A DNA stretch of 64,000 nucleotides, taken from positions 931,501 through 995,500 of the forward strand of contig NC_019680.1 in assembly GCF_000316685.1 (NCBI RefSeq), given 5' to 3'. Under the pieces are notes generated by a model, which was not told the DNA's origin, did not search any database, and was given only the letters and a program-made list of their open reading frames with translations. The stretch is from Synechococcus sp. PCC 6312 (GTDB taxonomy: Bacteria; Cyanobacteriota; Cyanobacteriia; Thermosynechococcales; Thermosynechococcaceae). Shown piece by piece: positions 18,438 through 28,400 of this stretch (positions are counted from its first letter, which is position 1; each line of letters opens with the position of its first letter). Both the position numbers and the translations under genes were made by a program.

Positions 18438-18929
18438 CTATAATTTCTCTAAGCAACCCACCTCATGCTTGTGCTCAACTGGAATATCAAAATGCAGAAC
18501 ATCTTCGCGGATGCCAAGTTTGGTGTATAAGGCGATGGCTGGCTGATCCGCGTCTGTGGTGTCGGCCTGGACAAAAATGACGTAGGCTCCACGGTCAGCC
18601 GCTATCTGCTTTAGTTGTGTAATCAATGCTGTGGCTATGCCTTGGCGGCGGTGGCTAGATGCAACACCAAGATCGTAAATGTAGATTTCGCTGCGTTCCT
18701 GTTCATACTTTTTCAGCTCATAGGCGGTTAGTCCACCGACAATCTCACCATTTTTCAACGCAACCAGGCCAATAAATGAGTCATCCGCGAGTAATCGCTG
18801 CAAATAAGCCAAACTCGGCCGATTCTGTGTATAAGTGAGCAGGTCATTGAATACCACACCGAAAAGATCGTTAAGTCCGTTCATTAGAACCAGATCATTC
18901 GGCCCAAGGCGGTGAACATCTACGGACAT
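18438..18929 (-). CDS. GNAT acetyltransferase of the AAC(3)-I (aminoglycoside 3-N-acetyltransferase) family
   Basis: About 163 residues. The acetyl-CoA site is RRQGIATALI, and the flanking strings SEIYIYDL, GAYVI.VQAD and ALYTKLGIRE.V.HFDI are those of AAC(3)-Ia-type enzymes, which acetylate gentamicin-class aminoglycosides at position 3. The N-terminus (RLGP.D...M..LNDLFG..F.D...Y) also agrees with that family. The protein probably belongs to the chromosomal, non-mobile branch: base composition and surroundings are ordinary for this genome. Whether it acts on an aminoglycoside or another amine is unknown. ATG 18929 has GAAG six bases upstream. Confidence 0.85.
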   Translation of the reverse strand: MSVDVHRLGPNDLVLMNGLNDLFGVVFNDLLTYTQNRPSLAYLQRLLADDSFIGLVALKNGEIVGGLTAYELKKYEQERSEIYIYDLGVASSHRRQGIATALITQLKQIAADRGAYVIFVQADTTDADQPAIALYTKLGIREDVLHFDIPVEHKHEVGCLEKL

Positions 18930-19082
18930 AAGCAACTTCTAAAGTGCAAAACAATGATCCTAACAAGCATTCATCAATAAAGTAGAAATTTGTTGAAGCG
19001 AAAGCGTTGATCACGACTCACCAGGCCTAGGCCAAGAAATTAAGTATCCTGTACCCAGGCCCCGAAGTAGATTTTTGTCAAC

Positions 19083-20126
19083 TTAGACCAATTGAATCGA
19101 GCGCGGCTGTTTCTCAAACATGTGAATCGTGTCCACAAACCGGGCTGTTTTCGATTGGGTGGAGATGACGAGGGATTGAGTCCGGGCCCCACCATTAAAG
19201 AAACGCACCCCTTTCATCAAAACACCGGGGGTAATCCCACAGGCGGCAAACAAAACGGTTTCTCCCTTGGCCAGTTCATGGGCATCGTAAATCTTGTCAG
19301 GGTCAGTAATCCCGGCCGCTTTCAGTTGCTCTAAATTGCCTTCTTTGGTTTTCCCCGCCCATTCTTTGGTTTTGACAATGGCTGGATCATAGACCAATTG
19401 CCCTTGGAAGTGCCCCCCCAATGCCCGCATTGCCGCAGCGGAAATTACCCCTTCTGGAGCCGCCCCAATTCCCATCAAGGCATGAATATTCGTCCCGGAA
19501 AAGGCACAGGACAAGGCCGCTGAAACATCACCATCGCTGATTAATTGGACGCGGGCTCCAGCCTCGCGAATTTCTTTAATCAATTCATCATGGCGTTCCC
19601 GTTTCATGACGACAACGACTAGTTCATCAATGGCCCGATCCAGGGATTCCGAGAGAATTTTCAAGTTTTCCGTAGCGGACTTAGAAATATCAACTTTACC
19701 TTTTGCCGCCGGGGGAGCCGCTAATTTCTTCATGTAGAAATCCGGGGCGGCAAATAATCCACCTTTCTCTGAAATTGCCAATACCGCCATCGAACCCGGC
19801 TGGCCATAGGCACAGAGATTGGTTCCTTCACAGGGGTCAACAGCAATGTCAATTTCTAAGAGTTCTTCCGGGTTACAGAATGCCTCAGCGTTTTCTTGGG
19901 TGCAAATTCCAACTTCTTCACCGATGTAGAGCATGGGAGCTTCATCCCGTTCCCCCTCGCCAATCACAATCCGACCCCGCATATGGACTTGATTCATCCG
20001 GGCCCGCATTGCATCCACTGCCACCTGGTCGGCCATGTTTTTGTCGCCTTTTCCCATCCACCGAGCCGAAGCAATGGCCGCTTTTTCGACCACTTCAATA
20101 ATCTCTAAGCCAATGACATTATCCAC
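19083..20126 (-). CDS. glpX: Class II fructose-1,6-bisphosphatase/sedoheptulose-1,7-bisphosphatase
   Basis: 347 residues starting with GTG. In cyanobacteria this single enzyme removes the 1-phosphate from both FBP and SBP in the Calvin cycle. Conserved stretches include [15 protein letters not shown], the metal-binding [45 protein letters not shown] and ACGITPG. The length is standard. It is transcribed toward the AAC(3)-I-like gene and has a 497-base non-coding region upstream, room for light or redox-controlled promoters that I could not resolve. Confidence 0.96.
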   Translation of the reverse strand: MDNVIGLEIIEVVEKAAIASARWMGKGDKNMADQVAVDAMRARMNQVHMRGRIVIGEGERDEAPMLYIGEEVGICTQENAEAFCNPEELLEIDIAVDPCEGTNLCAYGQPGSMAVLAISEKGGLFAAPDFYMKKLAAPPAAKGKVDISKSATENLKILSESLDRAIDELVVVVMKRERHDELIKEIREAGARVQLISDGDVSAALSCAFSGTNIHALMGIGAAPEGVISAAAMRALGGHFQGQLVYDPAIVKTKEWAGKTKEGNLEQLKAAGITDPDKIYDAHELAKGETVLFAACGITPGVLMKGVRFFNGGARTQSLVISTQSKTARFVDTIHMFEKQPRSIQLV

Positions 20127-20623
20127 GCCGTCTCAACCTCCAAAGTTTCTTTGTTATCGCCAGCAAAACCGACAGCAATCAACCATTAAGTCTATCAGGC
20201 GGGGGTAACGCCCTAATATTCCGCTGATGTAAGGAAAGGGAAGATCATCAACTGAGTTATCCAGCCAATCCGGTCAATCTGACTGGGGGGATGTATGGAT
20301 CAGGATTTTACGATATGGACTCCCTTAAGCGAGCCTGTATCACCCTCTGTGTAAATTTACAGCAGATTGGGTTCATAGAGTCGTGAATCAAAGAAGAGTG
20401 GGAAAGATAGCCAGTTGATGTCAAGTCCAGGATAGAGCGAGGATTAAATGTTCTCTCTGTGCCGCTGTTGTCTTCATCCGACTATGCCGCCAAATCCAAA
20501 AGTCTAATTCAGTGACAAATGAGGAGTACTTAGCTTCAGGTGACAACGTTTTGTGAAGACAGCACTAAGTTTTTAACGGTGTCAAATAATTATTTAACGC
20601 ACATCATGTTTTGAAAAATCAAC
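20127..20623. other. Non-coding region between glpX and tRNA-Trp
   Basis: 497 bases with no credible reading frame on either strand. It contains the glpX 5' region and the sequence after the rplS-trnW transcript. A GGGGTAACGCC string at about 20205 matches the core of the TGGCGTTACCCA repeat arms, but no partner arm was found nearby. In Synechocystis the genes after rplS and trnW are secE and nusG; they are not here. Confidence 0.5.
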
Positions 20624-20695
20624 GCGCCCTGGAGGACTTGAACCCCCGACATCCGGTTTTGGAGACCGACGTTCTACCAACTGAACTAAGGACGC
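20624..20695 (-). tRNA. trnW: tRNA-Trp (anticodon CCA)
   Basis: The 72-nucleotide cloverleaf is complete. Acceptor GCGTCCT pairs with AGGGCGC (one G-U), the D arm is GTTC/GAAC, the anticodon stem TCGGT/ACCGG holds loop CTCCAAA with anticodon CCA, and the T arm GGGGG/CCTCC holds TTCAAGT. The 3' CCA is not encoded. It lies 7 bases after rplS on the same strand, so it is probably processed from the rplS transcript. Confidence 0.97.
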
Positions 20696-20702
20696 AGGTT
20701 GC

Positions 20703-21068
20703 CTAGGTGAGGGAACGATCAAAACGAGCTTCAATCCGAGCGGCCTTACCAACCCGATTACGGAGATAGTAGAGTTTTGCCCGCCGGACTTTCCCACGTT
20801 GAATAATCTTAACACTCTCAATTCGGGGGGAATGCAATAAAAATACCCGCTCCACACCGACACCCTGAAAGGTTTTACGGACAGTAATCGACTTACTAAT
20901 TCCACTGTTGCGCATAGCAATCACATCCCCTTCGTAGGGCTGCACCCGTTCTTTTCCCCCTTCTTGGATGATGACTCCAACTCGCACTCGATCTCCAACA
21001 TTGATTGTGGGTAAATCGGTCTTCAGGTGTTCGGCTTCAATGGAACGAATGATTTCTGTGGCGTGCAT
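20703..21068 (-). CDS. rplS: Large ribosomal subunit protein bL19
   Basis: 121 residues, the usual length. bL19 sits at the interface of the 50S and 30S subunits. Conserved features are [31 protein letters not shown]...[14 protein letters not shown] and the [11 protein letters not shown] family signature. It is followed within 7 bases by tRNA-Trp. The rplS-trnW pair is conserved in cyanobacteria, but what follows here differs (glpX in place of secE-nusG). Confidence 0.97.
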   Translation of the reverse strand: MHATEIIRSIEAEHLKTDLPTINVGDRVRVGVIIQEGGKERVQPYEGDVIAMRNSGISKSITVRKTFQGVGVERVFLLHSPRIESVKIIQRGKVRRAKLYYLRNRVGKAARIEARFDRSLT

Positions 21069-21133
21069 GATCGTGTTACAACTCGCGGTCTCTAATCATA
21101 ACCCATTGGCAGGTCAAAATCTAGAGCCTGAAT

Positions 21134-21721
21134 TTATTGTGCCTGGGACATTCCCTGAGGAAGAATCCGGGCCGCCAGGCCACCGCCAATCAGGCCAAAC
21201 AAATGCCCTTGCCAAGAAACCCCCGGCACAATAGGTAATACGCCCCAAATTAAACTGCCATAGCCCAATAGGACGATAACTGAGAAGAAGAGAGCCACCC
21301 AACTCCGTTCAAAAAAGCCCCGCAGCAGGAGGAACCCCAAATAGCCAAAGACTACGCCACTAGCCCCGATGGTAATCGTATTGGGAGCTGCAAATAGCCA
21401 AACCCCCAGGCCACTGACCAAAATCACAATCATGCTGACCTCAATAAACATATCCAGGCCGCGCAGGAGTACCCACCAGCCCAAGACTAAGAATGGTAAA
21501 GTATTCGCCAAAAGATGGGCAAAATCAGCATGGAGAAAGGGGGAGAAAATAATCCCAGCCAGGCCGGGAAGACTGCGGGGGGCAATTCCAAAGCGATCCA
21601 ACCCATCCCGAAAAAACAGTTGATTAGCTATTTCAATCCCCCACATCAACCCCACCAGGCCAAACATTAACTGCCCGTGGGTTTTGATCTCCTCCAGAAG
21701 GCCCCGTTTTTCTGTGGTCAT
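21134..21721 (-). CDS. Rhomboid family intramembrane serine protease
   Basis: 195 residues with six hydrophobic helices. The catalytic dyad is recognisable: Ser in IGASGVVFGYLG and His in the last helix region WQGHLFGLIGGG. The conserved H..FAHLLANTLPF segment in the second helix is also present. Rhomboids cleave transmembrane helices within the membrane; the substrate here is unknown. It lies between rplS and infC on the same strand, with about 50-65 base gaps, so shared transcription is possible. Confidence 0.9.
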   Translation of the reverse strand: MTTEKRGLLEEIKTHGQLMFGLVGLMWGIEIANQLFFRDGLDRFGIAPRSLPGLAGIIFSPFLHADFAHLLANTLPFLVLGWWVLLRGLDMFIEVSMIVILVSGLGVWLFAAPNTITIGASGVVFGYLGFLLLRGFFERSWVALFFSVIVLLGYGSLIWGVLPIVPGVSWQGHLFGLIGGGLAARILPQGMSQAQ

Positions 21722-21770
21722 GGTTTGCGACTAAACGTTTTCCGCTGGTAGTGGGATTAGCCCCTGGAGT

Positions 21771-22301
21771 CTAACGCTTGGGGGCCAAGAACATGATCAT
21801 ATTCCGCCCTTCCTGTTTGGGGGCCTGTTGCAATTCTGCTACTGCCTCTAAATCGGCGGCCATCCGTTTCAGGAGGGCCTCGGCTAGGTGAGAATGCTGG
21901 ATTTCCCGCCCTCGGAAAGTCACGGTGGCTTTCACCTTATCCCCGGATTTCAGAAACCGCTCGGCCTGGTTAACTCGGACGTTGTAGTCATGCTCCTCAA
22001 TCTTGTAGCGCATTTTTACCTCTTTAACATCAGAAGTATGTTGCTTCTTGCGGGCTTCCCGGACTTTCTTTTCCTGTTCGTACTTAAATTTGCCATAGTT
22101 AATGATTCGACAGACGGGGGGATCCGCTTTATCACTGACCAAAACGAGATCGAGTTCCTTCTCACGGGCGATCACCATTGCTTCGGAGGGGGCCATGATC
22201 CCCAGTTGACTTCCATCTGTATCGACAACCCGAATTTTAGGAAAACGAATCCGTTCATTGATATTGGGCTGATCTTGCTGGCTTTTTTTGATGAGTACCA
22301 C
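21771..22301 (-). CDS. infC: Translation initiation factor IF-3
   Basis: 176 residues. IF-3 binds the 30S subunit and checks the start codon and initiator tRNA. The N domain has [22 protein letters not shown] and [15 protein letters not shown]; the C domain has [16 protein letters not shown] and [12 protein letters not shown] choose the GTG at 22301, which gives normal length. The frame stays open upstream to 22355 without a good ribosome-binding site. The codon three past the GTG is AUC, and since infC commonly starts at a rare AUU/AUC-type codon for autoregulation, the true start is uncertain. Confidence 0.93.
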   Translation of the reverse strand: MVLIKKSQQDQPNINERIRFPKIRVVDTDGSQLGIMAPSEAMVIAREKELDLVLVSDKADPPVCRIINYGKFKYEQEKKVREARKKQHTSDVKEVKMRYKIEEHDYNVRVNQAERFLKSGDKVKATVTFRGREIQHSHLAEALLKRMAADLEAVAELQQAPKQEGRNMIMFLAPKR

Positions 22302-22483
22302 AGGCGTTAAAACTGAATAGGGATAATAGTGATAAAGCGGAGCCTTGCCCTTCACTAAGAAATGACAAAACGGCCTCTTTTCCAGGCTAAGGCCATTGTA
22401 AGCAATAACTAAATGCTCTTGGCAACTATAGGAAAGTCCCTAGATAAAATTAAGAATAACAAATCTATCCCAGCCGATTCCTC

Positions 22484-25400
22484 TTACCAAGGACTGCCAA
22501 TCATTGTAAACGCGGCCCAATAGTAGGGGTGATTCAGGAGTCGGTTAGGGACATTGGCCAGGCCTGGGGGAAGTTTAATGGCATTGGGCCGGCTTGCGGA
22601 GATTAGTTCACCGTTTTTGATGGAAACCTGCCCGCGAATCATGGCTAGCTGGGCCTGGCGGAGGGCTTCGGCTTTAATGGGGGCCTGGCCCAGTTGCTGA
22701 TAAAACTCCGTCATTAGGCCTAATGTGCCCTCATCGCTGACGTACCAGAGACTGGCTAAGGCGGTTTTAATTCCAGATTGAACAGCTAGCCCAGCAAATC
22801 CCAGTTCTGCTTGCTCATCTCCCACCGCCGTCCGACAGGCACTCAGAGTAAGAAGGTCTGTAGTGGGTAAATTGAGCCGGAGTCGCCGCATTTGCTCCAA
22901 GTTGACGCGCCGATCACTAAAGGCAATAAAGGAGTCTTTGACCGAACCCGGATTAAACTCCCCATGAGTTGCGAGGTGGACAACTGCGAAATCTTGCCGA
23001 CCCCGTTCGGATTCTAGTTTCCGCACTGTAAAATCTTGGTTGAGGAATTTCACACCTCCGCCCAAATCCTGGGTAATGGTGGCTAACTCAATCGGGACAG
23101 CCGGTAAAGGAGCTAGATCGGGGAAGGTTTCTGCACCCATCGCTAAAATTTTGTCTTTGCGAATATCGCGGTAGGTGGGATTAATAAGACTCATGCTGGG
23201 TATCAACCCCAGAGCATACTCCTCAACCAGGAATCGCTGGCCATTATGTAAAGCAGCTAGGGGAATAGTGCGTAATCCCGTATCCAAAGAGAATAGGAGG
23301 GTATCTACTTTTTGGGATTGAAGGTCGGCTTGCAGCGGTTGAATGAGAATTTGATAGAGCTTCTGGGCATTGCTTAAGTAGGCATTAGTGCCAATAAAGC
23401 GTGGATCACGCACCTGATTGCTAAATTGTTGGGCTAATTCGTTGAGTTGGGCTTGTGTGACTCCAGGGATGACGTGCCGGATTGGTTCTTGGATACCCGT
23501 GACCAGGAGTAATTCCACCTGTTGCGGCCGACTCAGGACATAGATTACGCTAGGATTCTGGCCTGTTTGATTAGCAATCTGAGCCAAAATACCTTTCACT
23601 TCTTCTAAAGATTGCGGACGTTTACACAGAGAGCGACCAAAGTAATTGCTGAAGGTTTGGCATTGCAGTTCTTCAAACAAAGCCACTTCAAGGGAAAAGT
23701 CTCGGTTAATTAATGTTGTTGGTGGCGGATTGACCAGAGATAAGGCTGATTGACTGTTCTCTTGCCCCTGAAGCACGACACTGGCCTGTTGTTTTTGTTC
23801 GGGAGTTAGTGCGCCAAGGGTAATTAGCTCAAAGTTACCCACAGTGGTACTGACTGGGAAGGTTTGATTACTAATGGTGTTATTCGTACCTGTTGTAATG
23901 GCTCCCGCTGTCCCATTTTCACTTGTTCCACCAACTACAAAGGGAGCCGCACTATTGATTTGAATCCTAATGTTGCCGTTACTGATGCCCCCGGCTGCGG
24001 AAATGCTGGCATCTACCCCATTTTGATCGGTAAAGGTACTTGTGGACTCGAACCTACTATTGGCATTGACGGTAGCGCTCCCCCCGGCCTGGCTGCCTTG
24101 AGCGTTAATGGAACTAACTTGAATGGCATTACCAATTAAGCTAACATTGCCGCCATTGCCTGAACTGTTGCTGGAGTTGATTGGACCTGTGGCGATGTTA
24201 TTGGCGGCTTGTAAGTTAATAACCTGGCCATTAGAGGAAATACTATTAAAGTTCAGATTGCCGTTGGTGGAGCGGAATGCACTGTTGCTTCCGATAATGG
24301 TAGCTGGGCTATTGAAGACTTGATTGCCAGATGTGGTGACTGTCCCGCCGACATTTATATTTCCGGTTGTGGTTAGTGTGGTAAGAGGTGTGATTGATCC
24401 TACGTTGCCATTGAAGTTAATCGCACTGGCCTGGAGAATAAGGTCTGCTGCCCCATCGAGGGTACTGTTAAAGGTGATACTTCCGGCATTAGAAGCGAGG
24501 GTGGTGAGTCCAGTAATGGTGACAGCCCCATTGTAAGTTTGGGAATTCCCTGTCGTTGTAACGTTGTTTGAAATTGCAACCGGGCCTGTGGCCGTTAAAC
24601 TTGCGACATTAACCGGGCCGCCTAGTGTGATTCCGCCCAAGCCATTCAGGGTTACGTTGCTGGCATTACTAATTGGGCCTGTGCTGACCAAGCCATTGGT
24701 GCTAATCATTATGGCCTGACCTGCCGTTGAAATGCTACCTGTGGTGATATTACCGGAGCCTGATGGAATTTGGGCAATAGTATTCAGGTTGATCCCACCA
24801 GCAAGGAGAATTTGTAGGTCTGCGGCGCTTGAAAATGTCCGAAGAGTGACACTAGCATTATCAGTCCCGATGATACTAAAACCTTTAGTATTGATATTAC
24901 CTAGGGTTCCTAAGACAATGGGATCAGAAAAACTCACATCACTGGCTAAATTAATACCTCCTCCTGTACCTAAAACCAGAAGCCTAAATCCATCGCTTAA
25001 GGGAGTTAAGTTACTAGAGTTAATGGTTAATGCACCCTGCGTGCCCAGGGTTAGGCTTCCTGTTCCACTGACACTGCCTGCTCCCCCATTGGCCTGGAAC
25101 GCATCAGCAAGTAAGACAACATCTCCACTGCCTGTGTTGAGAGTACTATTAAATCTGATGAGGTTGGCATCTAATTGCAAAGGAGAACTGAGTGTTGCAC
25201 TGTTAATGATGACTGAATTTGTAAACGTAAGGTTATTATCAACACGAATATTACTGGTAATGACTGTTGGGCCATTGGCGATAAGGTTACTAGGAGTTAC
25301 AGAATTCCCTACCGTTGAAAGATTAATTCCTTGAGTACCGGTCAAAGTCACATTTCCGCTAGTATTCAAAGCTCCCGTTGTCAAGGTTCCCGCTGTGAGT

Positions 25401-28400
25401 AACGAAATGTTCCCACTGTTACTAGTGACTGTTCTGATAGTAATCGGGGTGGGAATTAAGTTAATAGTTGGGTTGGTTATATTGCTACTAGTAGAAACAA
25501 TCATTGTGCCTGTGTTTGTAGTCAGATCCTTCGCTGTAATACCGCCAGGTCCCTGTAAGGTAATCCCAGCACTACCTGTTGCTGTAATATTTTGGACATT
25601 AATAACAGGTGCAAAAATCTGAAATGGGTTACTAACCGTTAAATCATTGGTTACAGTAACACCACTTGGGCTGGCCAGACCAACCAAACTAAAACCACTG
25701 CCCAAGGGTGAAAGGAGAGTTGAATCAATTGATAATGTACTATTACCTGTGAGAATAATGCTTCCTGTTCCCGACACACTCCCTGAACTGCCATTGAAGT
25801 TAAATCCATTTGCTTTAAGGGCTAAATTATTTGCACCTACATCCAGATTATTATTAAACGTGAGTGTTCCCGCCGTAGATTCCAGCACTAACGGATTAAA
25901 TACCGTTGTCGGACTAGTGGGAATAATATCTACATTACCGATATAAACCTGACTGCCTATGGTTTTGATGTCATTGGTAATGGTTGTTGTATTGGCACTA
26001 GTGGCATTGATACTCAGAGAACTAGGGGCCGTTGTTCCACCGATCGCACCATTAAGGTTAACATCACTGCCTTGTAGGTTGAGTGCACCCATCGTATTGA
26101 TTGTACCAGTTGTCAGATTGCTACCCGTGGTGGCCTGGATTGGCCCTGTGGTACTGCTGAGATTACCAGTACTGATGTTGCCAGACGTAGATGCTAGATT
26201 AATCGGCCCGGCCAAAGTTGTCACGGCAGAAAGGTTGATGTCTGCTGTATTGGTGGTGATGTTGATCGCCCCATTTTGACTAACAAGGGATCCAGCATTG
26301 ATAGCTCCACCGATACCGGCAATACTAAGAGTCAGGTTGCCATTGCTACTATTAATTGGTCCGGTTAAAATTTTACCCACATTATTTTGAAGTGTTATGA
26401 CACCATCATTAGAAGCAAGTGTTCCAGATGAAGTATTAATATCCCCAATATTGCTTGTGATATTAATAGCTTGTCCAGCAGTAGTAATATTTTCAGTGGT
26501 AATGTTCCGATGAGCGCTTAACGTTAGTTTACTACTACCAATATCAGCTAAATCATTCAGGGTAATGTTACCGTTTGTACTAGTTACATTGATTGCTCCC
26601 ACACCTAAAAGACTGTTCGCTGCTGGGGTAAATGCCCCTAAGTTGATATCATCGTTGGCTGTAATATTAACTTGTCCCAGGCCCATTGGGCTTGCAATCG
26701 TCCCAGAGACAGTGGAGATGTTAGCTCCAGAAAGGGTAATATTGCCGGAATTGCTTGAACCTGCACTATTTAGGTTGCCCGTATCAATATTGCCTTGAGT
26801 CAGTAAGCTAATGTTGCCACCATTACTGGTAATTGGGCTGACAATGGGGCCTGTAGTCGTGTTAATAGTCAAAAAGGTGAGGTTACTGTTGGGATTAAAG
26901 CGATCCGTCCCAGTTGTAACAGTAATATCGCTACCTTGAGTGTTTAGACCAGTCACAAATAACTGATTTTCAAACCCCTGAATGGTGAGAGATGCATTAC
27001 CAGTTCCAGTAATTGTAAAGTTATTTGTGTTAATCCCAGGCCCGAATAAAACCAGGGGGTCTGTGACAGTGAGATCACTTGTTAAGGTAACTTGAGTTGA
27101 GGACGGGGCCTGACTGATAAAAGCAATGGATTCAAACCCATCGGCTAGGGGCGTAATGACCGATTGATTGACAACCAAGGAGTTATCGGAGGCAAAGGTA
27201 ATTCCCTTGGTTCCACTCACACTGGCCGTCCCGCCATTAAACCCCACTGCGTCTGCACCATTAGTGAACAGCTCTAGGTAATTGGCCCCAGCAGCTAGAG
27301 TATTGCCAAAGGATAAAATGCCGTTTTGAGAGGTTAAAGTTAATGGACTGGTGGACGTGGTGGGATTACTAGCATTAATGGTGACGGCTCCGGTATAAAG
27401 CTGATTGCCAGAGGTTGTAATTGAGTCCCGAATTGTTGTTGGGCCAACGGCAACTAAACTAATGGGAGCAAGCGAGCCACCCACTTGTCCATTGAGAGTA
27501 ATACCGTTCGTGGCCTGGAGTGTGAGAGTCCCAGACGTATCTAATGAACCCGCTGCCAAGGTTCCAGTGGTTAGGAATGCTAAAGGACTATTGCCACTAT
27601 TCACTGAATTTACAACAATTGGAGAGGCTAATAGATTAGTCGTAGGGTCGGTTTGGCTGGCACTAGTTGAAGCAATGATTGGCCCATTGGTAGTAGTAAG
27701 GTTATTAGTAGTAACACCCCCAGGCCCCTGTAAGATGAGCGAGTTATTCGCGCCAGTTACAGAAATATTGTGGCCCTTGGTATCAATTTTGAAGTTATTA
27801 ACTGTGCTGGGATTAAGGGGATTAAAGCCAATTTGGAGAGGACTAGCAACCGTAATATCACTACTGAGTTCAACAGCAGTATTTGATTGACTTGCTAGGC
27901 CAATGAGACTAAATCCACTAGCAAAGTTTTTGATCAGGTCTTGGTTAACGGTAAATAGTCCATTTGTTGCCAGAGCAATCGTACCACCAAGCCCTGTAAT
28001 ACTGCCATTACCCCCATTAAATTGAAAGTTGTTAGCAACTAGAGCAACAAGGTTACTAGTAATTGAGAGTTGATCATTAAAAATCAAAGAACCAGTGGTG
28101 GATTCCAAGGTAAATGGCACAGAAGCATTACTATCAGGTGCAATACTAACAAAGCTGCTATAGGTTTGATTACCCCTTGTCTTAATGCTTTGCTGGAGTT
28201 GAGTCCAAGCATCAGTTTTTGTGGTTAGAGTCCTCATCGTTAGCTGCTGTGGGCCAGCAATGGAAATTTGATGACTTACATTAGGATCAACCGGCCCACC
28301 CGCGGAGTCTCCGGCACTTAAGGAAACATTTAAGCCGGAAAAGCTACTGTTAATGCCGCCCAACAAAGTAATTGCTCCGGAAGCAATCATTGAGAGGGTT

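Noticed and set aside
20490-20560. Possible Yfr1-like small RNA (a TACTCCTCA string on the minus strand at about 20525)
   Set aside because: The core ACUCCUCACAC is incomplete and no flanking hairpins or terminator fit.
24732-25334. Long plus-strand reading frames opposite the giant CHAT gene (for example 200 codons at 24732-25334 and 161 at 27405-27890)
   Set aside because: They are antisense to low-complexity Thr/Ser/Asn/Gly-rich repeats, which produce stop-free hydrophobic Val/Leu/Pro frames; no family, no ribosome-binding sites.
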